Source: Seriola aureovittata
Taxonomy: Eukaryota > Chordata > Actinopteri > Carangiformes > Carangidae
Assembly (NCBI RefSeq): GCF_021018895.1
Contig: NC_079364.1
Location: 31,038,201-31,102,200, forward strand
Direction of reading: 5' to 3'
Length of the DNA stretch: 64,000 nucleotides
Shown: piece by piece, positions 35,761 through 49,439 of the stretch
Layout: the number at the start of each line of letters is the position of its first letter
Position numbering within the stretch: the stretch's first letter is position 1
Notes under the pieces: model-generated
Told to the model about the DNA's origin: nothing
Database searches by the model: none
What the model saw: the letters and a program-made list of their open reading frames with translations, nothing else
Program-made: the position numbers and the translations under genes

Positions 35761-35913
35761 TAATTTCTTCAGCCTATAGAGGTACAGATATAGCCTAAAA
35801 CTTTATGCATCTAATTATCCTCTCTTAATCTAGAACTAAGACTTCATTATTGGAATAATCATTTTTTCTGTGTATTGAGCAGGTAGTCTGACTCAAAATT
35901 TAGTTACACAATC

Positions 35914-36110
35914 ATGTCAACATGGACCAGAATGAAGGGCGTGGGGCTTGGCCTGGTGTACATTTTGAGCTCCATATTATTTGCATATGGTGTTGGAGAA
36001 AATGTAGAAATGCATGGCATTCATTTTGACTTGGTATGTTATGGAGACTGGAACAAGGGCCCAAAGGCAGTGCTCGTGTCCACCATTAGAACCCACACAC
36101 ACAGTTGCTA
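35914..36110 (+). repeat. Copy 1 of an inverted dispersed repeat
   Basis: Similar over about 180 bases to the minus-strand sequence at 38345-38554; both contain GAAATGCATGGCATTCATTTT and TATTATTTGC. It encodes an open frame (…SSILFAYGVGENVEMHGIHF…) mirrored in the other copy, so the frame may be old coding sequence or a shared repeat. The family is unknown. Confidence 0.65.
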
Positions 36111-37225
36111 AGGAACAAGTGAGGAATGATGCAGAATCATCCTGATAGTTGATGAGTTGTTAATAAGTAGCTCCCCAATGTCTCCAATGCCAGGATTATG
36201 ATGAATTATTTATTTTATATATTATTTTATAAATATTTATTATGATACTTTATTAATAAATCATATATCCTAACCATGGCAATGAACGCCAAGACCACTT
36301 TTTCAGATAAATTTAAGTTAATAAATTAATATTCACAACTGTGCCTAGTGATCTTTGATATGTAGATTAGTTTATTCATGTTTAATTAACACTGACAAAT
36401 GTAGTTATCAGGATTTTTCCAAATTATTAGGAGAAATATGTTATTGGGATCATTCAGTGTGACAAACATAAGCATAATGCCAGTATATTGTTTCTCTACA
36501 AGTAGGATTCATTTTAAAACTATTTACTGTGTTTGCCAGATGTTGGAGTGTTTCGTAAAAATGCCAATACTGAATATTTTTTTAGAAAAGCAGTTTGTGT
36601 ATAGGGTGTAATTGCCTTTCCACACAGATCCATTGTTAATCTTTAAATGAGCTATATTAATATTGTGAAAGTATCAAAGTATCAAAGTGCTTGGTCCACA
36701 GAGCCTGTGTACAGAAACTGAGCCTGAAAACCATCCGTCAGGACTTCTGGAACTTTGTGATACAGTCACTGCTCTCACCTATACCCCAAACCCCGCCCAC
36801 CTGGACCTACTATATTTTTATTTGATCACTCAGATAACAGTCAGCCAATCAGTACATTTACCTACTTACCTGTCAGAATTACCTGTTGTCATTAGAGCTC
36901 CAGAGAGAAGCTTGAGAGAGGAGATGCAAAACTACATTGTGATGGTTTTTGATTCTTAAAACCACAAATATATCTTCTCATGGATCAACACTTCAAATGA
37001 AACACAGGAAAGGTCTGAGTTACACATGGGACCTTTAAGTTTACTTAAAATTATATTCCCTTTATTACATTTACTTTTGAGCCATCGTAATCACTAATGC
37101 ATCAGAAAATAACTTGGATGTGAATATTAATATATGGGGTCCTAATATTGTGATAACAATACTTGCCGTGGGTTCGAAATTAATGAGGAACATCTCATGA
37201 AGAAAGTTCCGAGTATGTTGATTTA

Positions 37226-37259
37226 CAGATATTTATTTATTTATTTATTTATTTATTAT
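37226..37259. repeat. TTTA tetranucleotide repeat
   Basis: Seven to eight tandem TTTA units in otherwise ordinary intergenic sequence. Confidence 0.8.
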
Positions 37260-38344
37260 TCCCTCATGATTCATTCATCATTATCATCGTCTATGTCTTA
37301 GGGAGCTACTTATTAACGACTCATTAGCTATGGGTTAACTAGAGTAAACTAGGTTTTTCCTTACTTGTTCTGTAATAACTATGCTTGATTTTTTTGTACT
37401 GTATTGTTAACTGTTACCATATCATAAATATATATACCATAAATATAATGTCACCTTTAGTCAGTAGTAAGTGAGAGCATATGGAAGCGTGTTCAGTGGT
37501 AGTTTGGGCTCTGACTTGAATGGAATATGAAAAAGTTATGAAAAAATATTGAGATTTTCTGAGTCAAGCTGAAATGTGGCAGCACATGGTCAGAGTGTGT
37601 TTGAACAGTGTTCGCCTCCTTTAACCAACAGTGATAACTGGATTGAGACTTGGTTTGGGCCCAATCACAACAAATCAACACCTGTGGTTTGACATGGATT
37701 ATTTCTGAATGTAATTTTTTTTATTTTTTTTTTTTTATCAATCAAACCAGGGTTACACAGCAAGTATTTGATAAGATGCAAATATATCTACCATACCAAG
37801 CTCATACTGTACATATAAATATAAAACAGGTTCAGTGGAAACTCCCCTATATATAATCCAGACTTATCTTTTATGATTAAATTGTGAAGTAATATGACCA
37901 GTCAGTTGGCTTAGTAAAGGACAATCCCAGAATCGCTTTGAGTGCCATACATGTAGGCTAATATTTTATTTATGAGATTAATGTTGTTTTATAAGCTGAT
38001 TACAAATATGCCATTAGTAGTTTATGGCACATACTCTAGTAATTTGTCATTATTATATATTTTTAATATAACTTGAAGGTACAAATATAGAGCATCTGTA
38101 TGATGTAGTGCCATTTTGCTAATGTAGAACAATGCAGAACAGTAAGTGGATTTTATCCAACTGAATAACATTTATAAACTGAATTAAATTCAGGTGTGAG
38201 ATCCTACATTTACACTTTTCTTAAACATCATGTAAACAACAAAACCTGGATTCCCTAATGGAGGTAAGGGATTTGAGAAACCTTATTTCCCCAGACAGAT
38301 TTCTCCAGGAGAACACTTATTTATTTGACTGCAGTATGGATAGG

Positions 38345-38560
38345 GCAGCAATTTTAAAAGAGTGGGGGTTCTAATGGTGGGACAGGAGCACCTGAACCTC
38401 TGCCTTTGGCCCTTTTCCAGTCTCCACAACCTGCCAAATCAAAATGAATGCCATGCATTTCTACATTTTCTTCACCACCATACGCAAATAATATTGAGTT
38501 TGAAATGTACACTATGCCAAGCACCACACCCTTCACTCCAATATTCACCAGCATTCACAT
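38345..38560 (-). repeat. Copy 2 of an inverted dispersed repeat
   Basis: The reverse-orientation partner of 35914-36110, about 2.3 kb away, with the translated core …NSILFAYGGEENVEMHGIHF…. Conservation of the open frame in both copies is curious but short (about 66 codons), and I see no splice context or known domain. Confidence 0.65.
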
Positions 38561-39625
38561 ACCGTAATATTAAGCAATGACCTCATCTGCTCTGATTGAG
38601 GTTGATGCCTGATGTGATTTCCTGTCATAAATAGAACACAGCAGTAACAGGGACAAGATGATGGCGATGATGATTTTCAAAAAAATTGATTTTGAGCTCA
38701 AACATGTAGATTGAAATTTCATAAATGAACACCTATATATTAATTCAAGAATAATTGAATGTATTAATATAACAATAAATGATTGCAATCATAGACTTCA
38801 ACCTAGGTTTGTGCTTCTTTCCATTTTTTTTTATTAATTATGATAGATAATACAGTACTCCACCTCAAATATTTTAATTGCCATGTCACAAATAAATAAC
38901 AATAAAGGCCATACAGCTTAATTGCTCCACATTGTGTTAAACAAACCGTCAAATAAAGGTAAGGGTTGAATATACATTGTGACTGGCCAGTTAGCCCACT
39001 GCAGAGATACAGGGATGGTAAAAACTTTATGGATCTTTAATGGCCCACTAGGCGACGTGGCAGGATTTCTCTGATGGAATCCTGTTTGTCACAACACCCA
39101 TAAGACCTACATAAGAATGTGCAGTCTGAAAAGCTGGTGTTGTACCTGTGGTGGAAGATGAGCAATGACGGCTGTCCTGACTTGGGTTAGTTCTACCACT
39201 GGGGCCAGAACAGAGAAAACGCCCACACTCAAATGACTTGTAGCGGACACACCTGGCCAGGAATCAGTCACAAGCCATTAAGGAAGTTCATTATAAGGAC
39301 ATGCAGAGTTACGGACCCACAATTGACACTTTGTGACTCTTCCCATCATCAAACTATCAAATTGATAGGAAACAGAGACAAAGGATCCTTCTCCCACAAA
39401 CAGTTAGCATGTCAGAGAGACACAGAACCAGACCAAAGGTCAAAGGGTCAGCTCCAGAGGATCAACCAATGGACACCAGACAACTGGAGAATATAGGCAA
39501 AATCTCCAGTTTGTAATAATAAGACTTTGTCTAATGATATTTGATTGTTTCTTATATAGAAAAGTAACACCAAAAGGACTGATTAATATTAAGGTGTGAA
39601 TCCTGGCCTCTCTGTGCCATGCATG

Positions 39626-39626
<1 letters not shown>

Positions 39627-39666
<40 letters not shown>

Positions 39667-39762
39667 ACACACATACCGACACACACACACGCGCACGCAC
39701 ATACACACACACACACATACACACACCGACACACCAACACACACACACACACACGCACACAC

Positions 39763-39814
<52 letters not shown>

Positions 39815-39821
39815 CGACACA

Positions 39822-39858
<37 letters not shown>

Positions 39859-39860
39859 CA
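39627..39860. repeat. CA microsatellite, interrupted
   Basis: About 230 bases of CA with CG and CCGACA interruptions that recur at intervals, showing internal duplication of imperfect blocks. Long open frames over it are compositional only. Confidence 0.95.
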
Positions 39861-42779
39861 ACCTCCCTTCTTCTGTCCCTCTCTAGATAAGAATCATAAA
39901 CTACAACCCACATTGCAGTCCTGAGCAGTGACCAGCAGAACTCTCTTCACATGCACATTTTGCACTGACTGTTAGTTCTTTAGTTTTAATGAGTTGTCGG
40001 TTCACACTAATTATGGCTCGTTCTTCGGCACTAACAGACTGGAGGGATGCTGGTATACAGTTTGTTAAGTAAATGTTTACTTTCTTAATGTCTTACAGTT
40101 TTAATGGTTATGATGCGCTGTAAAAGCTAGTGCATTTTTTTTCTACATGTTTTGACCAGAGAACGGACACAGTTAACATCCAAATTAATATTATTAATTT
40201 AATTAAAGTGTTAATGAGAATTACAGTTGCACTTTGCTAACCTGGCTAGCTAGCTGATTACTTAATGTTTCTTATGCTAACTGTACCTGGTCCCAAACAT
40301 GCAAACATTTGCAGGACAAGATAAATATAATGTAACAATTAAATCAGTATCATGTTATTAGAAAAAATCAGTCGATAGAATTTTCCTACATAGAGCAAAA
40401 CATTCAGCTTTATCTCATTAACTTATTTTCCTTCTCCTCTTCTCACTGGTATCGAAATTGTATTGAGTTCAATACACAATGTATACTAAAACATTATCTT
40501 GTAGAGTTTGTCATTTAATACTGTAAATTCATACACAGCAGTCCCGACTGAAGCAGACATTTATGTACCTGTACTGACAGCTGGTATATGTGTGTGATTA
40601 ACTGTGATTTACCATGGGTTAACTAAAGTCATCAGTATTCACAGGTTCCGTTTCTTGCCTTTTACTTCATTTCTACTGTTGTTGATGGACGATAGCAATA
40701 ACATTTAAAGAACAGAATCGGTTCTAGCACAGTCACTATCTTCACAGGTGAAAGTATTTACAGATTTAACATCAAAACGGTTTTCAATAGGAAACAGATG
40801 GAACTGACCCACCAGAACTACAACCTGGAGCAAAACCAGATTAATAGATGTGTGCTGCTGTTACCTCATAGACATATGTATTAGCCTTACGCTCTCTTTA
40901 GTGTGAACTGAAAGTTGACAGTTAAGATTTTGAAGCAGTTGTCAGTGTAGTACAGCTCATGTACATTAATTTTATTCATAACTTAATTGTTATCATCGAA
41001 AAGGTGATAGGTGAAAGGTGAGACCTACTTTGATTAAACTGTACTGAGTATGTTTTTTTCATATTTACCATGTGCCTCATGATGAATCTAACAGGTCACT
41101 TTTCATTCATTGTTATTAAAATTGGTAAGTACATAAGACAAATTAGTGCTGCTACTGTTAAAATTCATACTAGACACTCTATAAAAACTATCAACAAAGC
41201 AAAGCTTCATAAAAAACTTTATTTCACATTAAAACTGCATTCATTTGCAGTTCATTTGCATTTGCTCCATCACTGGAGACGTGTACAAAAGAATGTAAGA
41301 AATGGATGAATTAAATAATGTGTGCAATTTACAATCAACTGTAACTGACAAATTAAAACTAAAATACAGTTGTGGATGAAGGTACAGGTGAACTTCACTG
41401 TCACAAGACAAGTTTAGGACAAGATAGGTAGATAAATCCTTTTTAGTAACAAGTAAAAATTATAGTAGAAATGTAAAATATAATACTTCATAGCTAAGTG
41501 AGGACAGTGCAACAGTCTGTTGACAGGACTGTAAGCTATTGCAGCCGTTCATAAGTGATGGAGGTAAGGTGCAAAAAATCCAGGAGCTGTTATTCATCAT
41601 CAGTCTTCATGTGTGACGCAGTTTACATGAAGCAGACGAGAAGCTGTTCTGAAGTCTGTTCATGTTCTGCAGAACCAATTTAAAACACAAGCTTAGAATA
41701 CATTTTACACTGTGGTTTTACAGTTTAGCTTTAGCACAAATGCTAACTCAACTACAATAACATTACAAGTTACTCCTTATATATATATGATATCTGCCAA
41801 ACATGGACATGTATGCTGTTAGCTTCTAAGACTACTTTAACAGTTAGTTATAAAGTTTACCTCGAATTGTGAAAGCTAACAATTTTAGCAGCGTCTTTGC
41901 AGGTGGGGTCAGGTTGCCAGTGTAGGTGGACACAGGTCGGATCCACCCTCACTCCTCCCCAGCTCCACCCTCTCAGCCAAATATGGTTTCTTCTGGCTCC
42001 AACATATTCTCTCCCACCATTGCCAACTCATCACACTACTCATTTAATTATTATTTTCATCTTTATGATTCTTACACCTTGCATTTACTCTGTAGATAGT
42101 AGTTTAGTTAATAAACTTTATTTACACTCAGTTGTTTTCCTGTTGTTTTCTTTTGACGTAGAGACTGGAGATCCATTGAATCGAGAAGTCACGGCTTCTG
42201 ATATGAGAGTGATCACATTAATCAATGAAGTAATTCATTGCTGTCCTCCCTGAGGACTGGTGCCCCCTTTTAATAAGAGCAAATTCTAGATTGTGGTGTT
42301 CACACTACAAACTGATTATAAGGTCCACAGAGAGGATGGGTGTTTATCCCATGCAGTCCCAGGTATCAGGCTTCATTTGACCGTACAACTCTGTCTTTCA
42401 TTAATTACTTTGTTTGTTATCAACACAAAGAGGAAATGTTGTTAATAACATATCAGGAAAGTCACAAAATGTTGATGTTAATAATGACTGGTCCTTTACT
42501 TCATAAGCTTACCATCCAGCCCGACCACCACCCTGAAACTACAGTGCAGTGCCCCTTACTCAATATTAATACTCATTATAATGTGGTCGATGAAATGTAC
42601 GGTAGGTTTTCTTGAAAAATGTATTTTATGTAGACAGGTTTAGCCCATTACACGGAACATTGTCATAGTTTAACTTGTATGAGGATCAGCAGTGACACAG
42701 CCCACCTCATGTACAGTTTTCTCTGCCTCAGAACATGGTTGGAGGTGATTGTTGCTTGACAAAAGCTTTGGCCTTTTAT

Positions 42780-42990
42780 TACATCCTCTGAGCAGCACTA
42801 CACCTTCAGAGCAGACTGGAGCCTTCAGTGAGTTGATATTGGAAAATGATGGGACAGCTAGCTAGTTAGCATGCTAATTTCAGTGATAGAGACGAGTTAA
42901 CATTGGTGTTGATTTCCACCTGTGGAGACAGCTGTTGGTGAGTAAAGGAATGAAGTTTGATGCTGAACTCACAATTTTTTTAGACTGGTT
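42780..42990 (-). repeat. MITE fragment related to the one in snrpa1 intron 3
   Basis: Reverse-complement reading matches 55200-55400. Shared stretches include TTGTGAGTTCA, ACCAACAGCTGTCTCCA, AATGTTAACTC, GTCTCTATCAC and CATCATTTTCC. Termini are unclear at this copy. Confidence 0.6.
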
Positions 42991-44984
42991 AGTGAACAAA
43001 TGTTAACGCTAATGTTAGCTAACAGATATTCTTCAGCAACTTCAGTTGGAGTCAGGAATGTTTCCTGACACAATGTACAGCACTTACCTCAACACATCCA
43101 AAGGCCATTTCTCAAAGGTTAACTTTTTAAAATTTAAAAATTGTCACTTATAAATGATCAAATGTGAACTTTGTCAGGTGCAAGCATTCATGATTCACAG
43201 TAAAAGTCAGGAAGGGATAGGATGAAATTAATCTTTGGGTCTGGTACGTCTTCTGTTTGTGCAGTTTTTTTAATATTTTTTTTACACATTACGCAAGTGG
43301 AAATTTTCTTTGATTATCTCACTAGAATGAAACTGGTTAATACAGCATGTCAGTATTACTGTTACACTGGGGCAGCTGTTGCAGGATGTCAATATTTTGA
43401 TACTGGCCATAATCACCTCCACTCTAAGATTCTGAGATTTCCCCCTAGTCTTCTATAGCCACCTCCGGGAGGTAAAAAGTTGGGTTTACATGTTGTTGTT
43501 CGCGGTGTTACCTGAGTGTGGTCAGAAATAAAACAGGATGTTAACTGTCCAACCAGAGTAATGTGTTTAGACTTAAAGACAAATAATGTTTCTACTTACA
43601 CTCACGAACTTAGTTGAGTTAGGAAAAGTTTAGAAAATGTGCACAATGACTTAAAGACACAATATGTTGATTTGCATTTAACCAAAACCAACATCTGTCC
43701 CTAATTGTAACGAGAATCTTTGTTGCTGAAATCTAATCTCAGACGCAAACCAGTGGATGCACAGTCCGGTCTCTGGTGTGATAGTTATGAACTTCATACA
43801 CCCACCATTCATCCAAATAGCTTCTTGCGAATCTGCTGATAGATTCAACTTCACCTCTCAGCTCCTTGATTTGCCGACAAAGAGAACTTAATACAAGTTT
43901 ATCACCTCCATTTGATGCTTATTACAGAACATTACACTCACAGATAAGCTCCTTTAAAGTATATATTTTCAACAGATAAAAATAAAGTGACATGATGTAA
44001 ACAGTGGTGGAAGAAGTACTGAGATCCGAAAGTAGCAATATCTCAATTTTATTACAAAAAAAGACTTTGCAAAGATGGAGCTATTATGAATTATATGCAA
44101 TATTTGGCTAAATCTTTAGCAATGCATCATATTTGATACATTTATCAACTTTGTACGTAAAAACTTTACAGTAAGCAAGTAAGCAGCTACGCCAGCTCTC
44201 AGATAAATTGGTGGAGTAGAAGTTTAAACTAGTGTGTAGTGGAAACATTCAAGTATTTGAATACAATACATGAGTAAATGAACTTGTTACTTTCCACCTC
44301 TGGATATAAACATATTATGTTGTGCCTCGTGAGCAGGAGTCATCCCTTTGTTGTATGAGCAACAGTTTCCATCTGGCTTTGTGGTAGATAGAATATCGTA
44401 AACACGGATTCAGTCGTCAAAAAGTTGTGACATGGAATGATTGTTTTCCTTCACCTAAAATTGTGTTTCGTTTTTCCAACAGCAACAATAATGTAGACCG
44501 CCTCTCGTGAAAAACACATGGACAATAAAAAGAAAACATGTTTGCAATCTACTCCACTAACCCAACTTTCTGAAACCCACGGATGATTATCTGTCCACTG
44601 TACACAAAAGCCACAGGTATGGCTGAAGCTTGCATGCCAGAGAGATAAGTCTGATGTGTAAGTGTTTGAGTTGTTATCAGTGTGTATCAGGTTAGACTGA
44701 TAGCTCTGGGTGATGCTGGGTGCTACTATTTGTCTAGCAGGAGTGGTGCTGGACAGGGAAAGAAACCAGGAGGAAGAAGCCAGAGGGAAATATAGGAAAT
44801 ATATAGGTAAGGTACAGCTTGGCAGCACAGTACACCCAGGAATAAGGTTTGTATTGGGAGATTTTCTAAGCACGATTAACATGCATTTTGAGGAGACAAA
44901 AGAGATTCTCCTCAGTGAGACCTCAGATGAACCAGTGCTGACCACTCCCCACTGAGCATGAACTCTACGCACGGTGGAGCAAGT

Positions 44985-45850
44985 GTTCAAATCCCTCACG
45001 ACAAATCTCCGTGGCCAAGAGAGCCCAGCAGTGCCTCTACTTCCTCTGTTGGCTGAAAAAGATGCACCACCGGGAGCATCCTGACCAGCTGTATCAGTCT
45101 ATATATGTCTGCCAATACGCAAATGTATTTTATGTAAATAAATTCAATTTCCATGTATGTAATATACAGTACATTTCTATTTTATATGTACATATGAAAC
45201 CTATTTGAAATTGGAACAATTTCATATATTGACATATATATCTAGCCTATACAAATATATACATTTATGTATGCTTATATTGTAGACAGACGTTACATAA
45301 TTATATATCCATATGTTGACATTATATAAATTAGGGCCCAAAAGTTTGAGACCATTTTCCCAGAATGTGAAGTTAGACATCTTTAAAATGAATGAGAAAT
45401 TACAAAGAAAAACATAAACGTATAGATTTTTTTAGACATGTATGTGGTTTTAATAGACTTTCAGAAATGAATTAAATATATAACGTTACATGTTAACACA
45501 TAATTTTTACATAGAACACATATACTTGTGAAATGTTGCAAGCATTTGTGTTTTATGTAAAATTTCAGCACATGCATATTTTTAATATATGTACATATAC
45601 AAATTTTACTATGGGCATTTCAAATATGTTATAGACTTATAACTTTATATATCCAGAGGATGTATATGTGTGATAATAATATATCCCCTTATAAGTGACA
45701 TATATAGCAACACCACTCTTGATATATAGGGACATATTACATTTCTGTGTGGGTGGTAGGGGAGCTGCTGGACTGCTTTTCTCACCAAGCAGTCAGACTC
45801 TTGAACGTTGCCCCCATCTATTGTCTATACCTTGCTTTAACCACTCCTCC
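44985..45850 (+). mobile_element. Degenerate LINE ORF2 C-terminal relic
   Basis: A translated fragment AKRAQQCLYFLCWLKKMHH... (45008-45110) resembles the AQQRLYFLRRLK segment near the end of many fish non-LTR retrotransposon ORF2 proteins. A further fragment near 45780 (CTCACCAAGCAGTCAGACTC) resembles the FPQAVRLLN segment. About 600 bases of AT-rich sequence separate them. Assignment is from motif memory only. Confidence 0.45.
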
Positions 45851-45941
45851 CCCCACAGGCACACACAGCACACATACATCCTTATCACACTATATTTATG
45901 AGGACCCATCATTGACATAATGCATTCCCTAGCCATCTAAA

Positions 45942-45957
45942 CCCCCCCCCCCCCCCC
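45942..45957. repeat. Poly-C run
   Basis: Sixteen consecutive C residues at the point where the left end of the neighbouring Tc1-like element is lost. It may mark the truncation breakpoint or a sequencing-difficult tract. Confidence 0.9.
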
Positions 45958-47605
45958 GCTTGGGTACAAGTTGACTTTAAGTGCCCCTCAAATATATTTG
46001 TAATCAATTTCTTTTTACATGAAATGGCTAATTTCAATCCCAACAGCTTTTGAAATAATGTTTTGGTGCCAAACGAAACTGCTGAAAAGCATTCTAACGT
46101 TGGTAAAGCCCACTGAGTCAGTTTTTGCGAAGACAAAAGTCTTGTCGCCTTGTCATATGATGCACCCAATCCTACATTACAGCCTCACCTGTGATCAATA
46201 ATTGATCAATCAATTAGTGGGTGTGTATAAAAAGAACCCCAGCTCACCAGACCTTCACATCAACTGCGACTTGTCCTCTGACAACATGCCTAAGATTCAC
46301 CCTGAGACCAAAGCGTTGATTATCAAGAGGCTGAAGACCAGATCCACTGCTGAGGTGGCTGACACCTTCAATGTGTCTCAATATCAAGTACAAAGAATAA
46401 GAAAAAGATTTGAAGAGACTGGAGATGTTTTTGACAAGCCCAGGTCCGGCAGACCCCGCAAGACAACTGCTCGGGAGGACCGTTTGTTGGGTCGAAAATC
46501 CAAGGCCAGCCCCTGTTCCACTGCAGCAGAGCTCCACCAGGCCTGGTCACCTCAAGTCCCCGTGTCGACCAGGACAGTTTGTAGAATTCTGTCTCGAAAT
46601 GGCCTCCATGGTCCAATCAGTGCCCAGAAACCAGCACTAAACAAAAGGCAATTAAGAAAACGTGTGGCATTTGCCAAGGCCCACAGCCTGCTAAAAGGAT
46701 GGACGCTGGAAAAGTGGCAGAAGGTGGATTTCTCAGATGAGTCTTCGGTTGAATTACATCACAGCCGCCGCAAATATTGCAGGAGACCTACTGGAGCCTG
46801 CATGGATCCGAGATTCACCCAGAAAACAGTTAAGTTTGGTGGCAGAAAAATCATGGTCTGGGGTTACATCCAGTATGGGGGTGTGCGAGAGATTTACAGG
46901 GTGGAAGGCAATATCAATAGCCTAAAATATCAAGAAGTATTAGCTACCTCTTATATTCCCAACCATAAAAGGGGTCAAATTTTGCAGCAGGATGGTGCTC
47001 CATCGCGTACTTCCATCTCTACATCAAAGTTCCTCAAGGCAAAGGAGATCAAGGTGCTCCAGGACTGGCCAGCCCAGTCACATGAACATCATTGAGCATG
47101 TCTGGGGTAGAATGAAAGAGGAAGCATGGAAGACGAAACCAAAGAATCTTGATGAACTCTGGGAGGCATGTAAGACTGCTTTCTTTGCTATTCCTGATGA
47201 CTTCATCAATAAATTGTATGAATCATTGTCGAACCGCATGGATGCAGTCCTTCAAGCTCATGGAAGTCATAGAAGATATTAAATATGGATTTCACAGCAC
47301 CACTACTTAATTCACTGATGTTATGCAACATATTTTTGTATTTGAAGTAAATCATTTGTTCAATTTTCACATTACTCTCTGTAGGCGACAAAACTTTTGT
47401 TTTGCCAAAATCTGACCTTTCTGTGTTCATTAAATGATCAATCTTTCTTCAGTGAAGCAAATTTATTTTAGTATATTAAACATAATTTAGGAGGGTTTTA
47501 GCTTTCATATGAGCCATTTCTAAAACCAATGGATTAATTAAAAGTCAGGTTATAAGCTGTTGTTTCTACAGAATGGATAAGTGACAAGACTTTTGTCAGG
47601 GACTG
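45958..47605 (+). mobile_element. Second Tc1-like transposon, left end truncated
   Basis: The right terminus reads ...GACAAGACTTTTGTCAGGGACTG followed by TA. Inner arm sequences pair across the element (about 46131-46149 AGACAAAAGTCTTGTCGCC with the complement of 47386-47406). The left outer terminus has no partner: similarity ends near the poly-C run. The arms are more diverged than in the 13763-15335 element, so this insertion is older. Confidence 0.75.
46286..47281 (+). pseudogene. Tc1-like transposase, frameshifted
   Basis: A clear transposase: MPKIHPETKALII start, helix-turn-helix region with TFNVSQYQVQRI and the GRPRK hook, catalytic Asp in FSDESSVE and QQDGAPSRT. Near 47080 the frame breaks. 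DWPAQS is followed in the original frame by HEHH and a stop (47095), while the continuation MNIIEHVWGRMKEEAW...HRRY lies in another frame and ends at 47281. Alignment to the family pattern suggests five bases are missing at the S-P-D-M-N position. The third catalytic residue (Glu of IIEH) survives in the shifted frame. Nonfunctional as it stands. Confidence 0.88.
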
Positions 47606-48569
47606 TATTAAAACAGTGTTTTCTGTGTTCTACCTGTTTATGTTGCACCCTGCGGTCCAAGGAGAACATCATTTTGCTTTGTGCTGTACTCTAAATGGTT
47701 GTGATGATGATAAAACTATATTTGACTTGATCATTTGGGTCTGTAGGAAATTGTTTAGGGTACCTTGGTGTCAGAAAAGGAAGAGGGGACTTCCTGCTTC
47801 ACTAGCTGCTCCAAACACTTGTCGGTGCAGCAGAGTTGTAGTTACTTAGGCAGGTGACTGTCCTCTTGAGAGAGGTGGGGACCACAGAAGCTTTAGGGAG
47901 AGGTTGTAAATGAGTTCCTGCCCTGGGATGACATTGGGTCCTTGTGCTTTCATACGTAGGTACAGAAAATATCAAATAACAAAAGGAGAACAAATAAAGA
48001 CTCATGAAGAAATCAAACAAAACTGGCTTCACCTGAGCCTGTTTGTACTGTGTGACTGGCTGTGGGATTATGACTGTGGGTATGTCTTGGGTGTGTGAAT
48101 TGTTTTTGTGCTTAGTTTAATGTGTTTTATTTTGTTCCTCAAGATCTCCATCGTCTCTATGGTACATAATCAAGACAACCACGACTGAGACGTGACAAAT
48201 GTTATTTGGTCGGATTAATTAAAAGAATAAAGAAATCCATAAATATACACTGTCTAATGATTGTCTTTTTCAGTGCCTTTTATTATTTTTCCATCACTTT
48301 CTTTTATCTTTCATTCTTTGCGGAGGTTTAGTTATTGATCTTTTTCATATTTTTTCCCAAACTATAGTAATATTTTCCTCAATAGTCCCAATATATTAAC
48401 AGTAAGGTTTATGTTTTGAAATTATAACTTCTTGGATAAAACCTTATGGAAAAAGCACATTACTGTTAAAGAGAGACTGACTGACATACGTATGACTTTG
48501 TCAGGGTTACATTTTCCTTTCCCTCAAAATTGTCCCTTCCCACTTGCAACACCTTTGCGAGGCCCTGGA

Positions 48570-48602
48570 GGGCCACTGCCCACAGGTTGGGAATCACTGA
48601 GT
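48570..48602 (+). mobile_element. hAT-like terminal fragment
   Basis: CACAGGTTGGGAATCACTGAG resembles the right terminus (complement of CAGTGNTTCCCAACC) common in fish hAT elements. No matching left terminus was seen nearby, so this is a fragment or chance match. Confidence 0.4.
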
Positions 48603-49439
48603 TATAATATTAAAATGATTGTTAATATGGATAAATGCACAAGTTAAATTGTATGATAATTGAAGCTGCTTTAGAAAGTAGCTGCTACCTACAACAGTGA
48701 TAATAGGGAAGAAGAAAACTGTGAGGAGAAATGAGGAGCTCAACTATCACAGTAAGACATTATGTTTTCAATTTGACAGACTACAAAAGAAAGAGAATCG
48801 TTAAAACAGCTAAAAGGAATGCATGCAGACAGTTTAGCTCTTCTATCAGAAACGTGTGGAACATGTATGGAATATGATCCAATAAAATATCAGTATTTGC
48901 AGAACAACAGCTGTGGGAGAAGCCAACCTTTAAGGAGTATTCGCGAGTGTTCACCTTACTGATATGCATAAACAAAGGAAAGAAGAAGTCCATAAAGTGA
49001 ATATAAACGTGTATAAGAAACAGTCCTAGATGTGGAGTTTACCCTGAAGAACTGACAAGATGTAAGTGGATGTTCTGCACCTGGGCAACATCAAGTTTGT
49101 CATGCTGTGGTCAAGCAGTTACCTGAGGAAGCATTGTAACATTGAAGAAGCTCTTTAATAAGATATAGACAGAAAGTGGAAGGGTCCACTAACTTTTCCT
49201 TTTGTTGAGCCAGGGAAATGCAGGACCAATAGCACTAACTCATGTAAATCGATGGTAAAGATGATTATTTTTGAGTTATCATATTTTTTATCATTAAAGC
49301 TTTTATTTTGTAATTTATTTAAATATACACAAACAGACAGTATTATCTTGGTTATGAGATATTCAAAGGCCCATGGTAAATGTACATATTTAAAACAACC
49401 AGAAATAAACATTTAGCAAGGTTATCATATTTTTTAGAA

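Larger units (their letters stand above)
36120..42790. other. Intergenic stretch without a recognised gene
   Basis: Apart from the repeats listed separately, this AT-rich stretch shows no coding exon I can support. Many short open frames (60-157 codons) lack domains, splice context or codon bias. Confidence 0.5.

Noticed and set aside
39440..39924. Cys/Val and His/Thr open frames up to 157 codons
   Set aside because: Same artefact over the CA microsatellite at 39627-39860.
44451..44999. 182-codon minus-strand open frame
   Set aside because: No recognisable domain, low-complexity Ser/Thr content and no supporting splice sites; left unassigned.
45330..45420. Possible transposon terminus (GGGCCCAAAAGTTTGAGACC)
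   Set aside because: No matching inverted partner or coding relic could be tied to it within the window.
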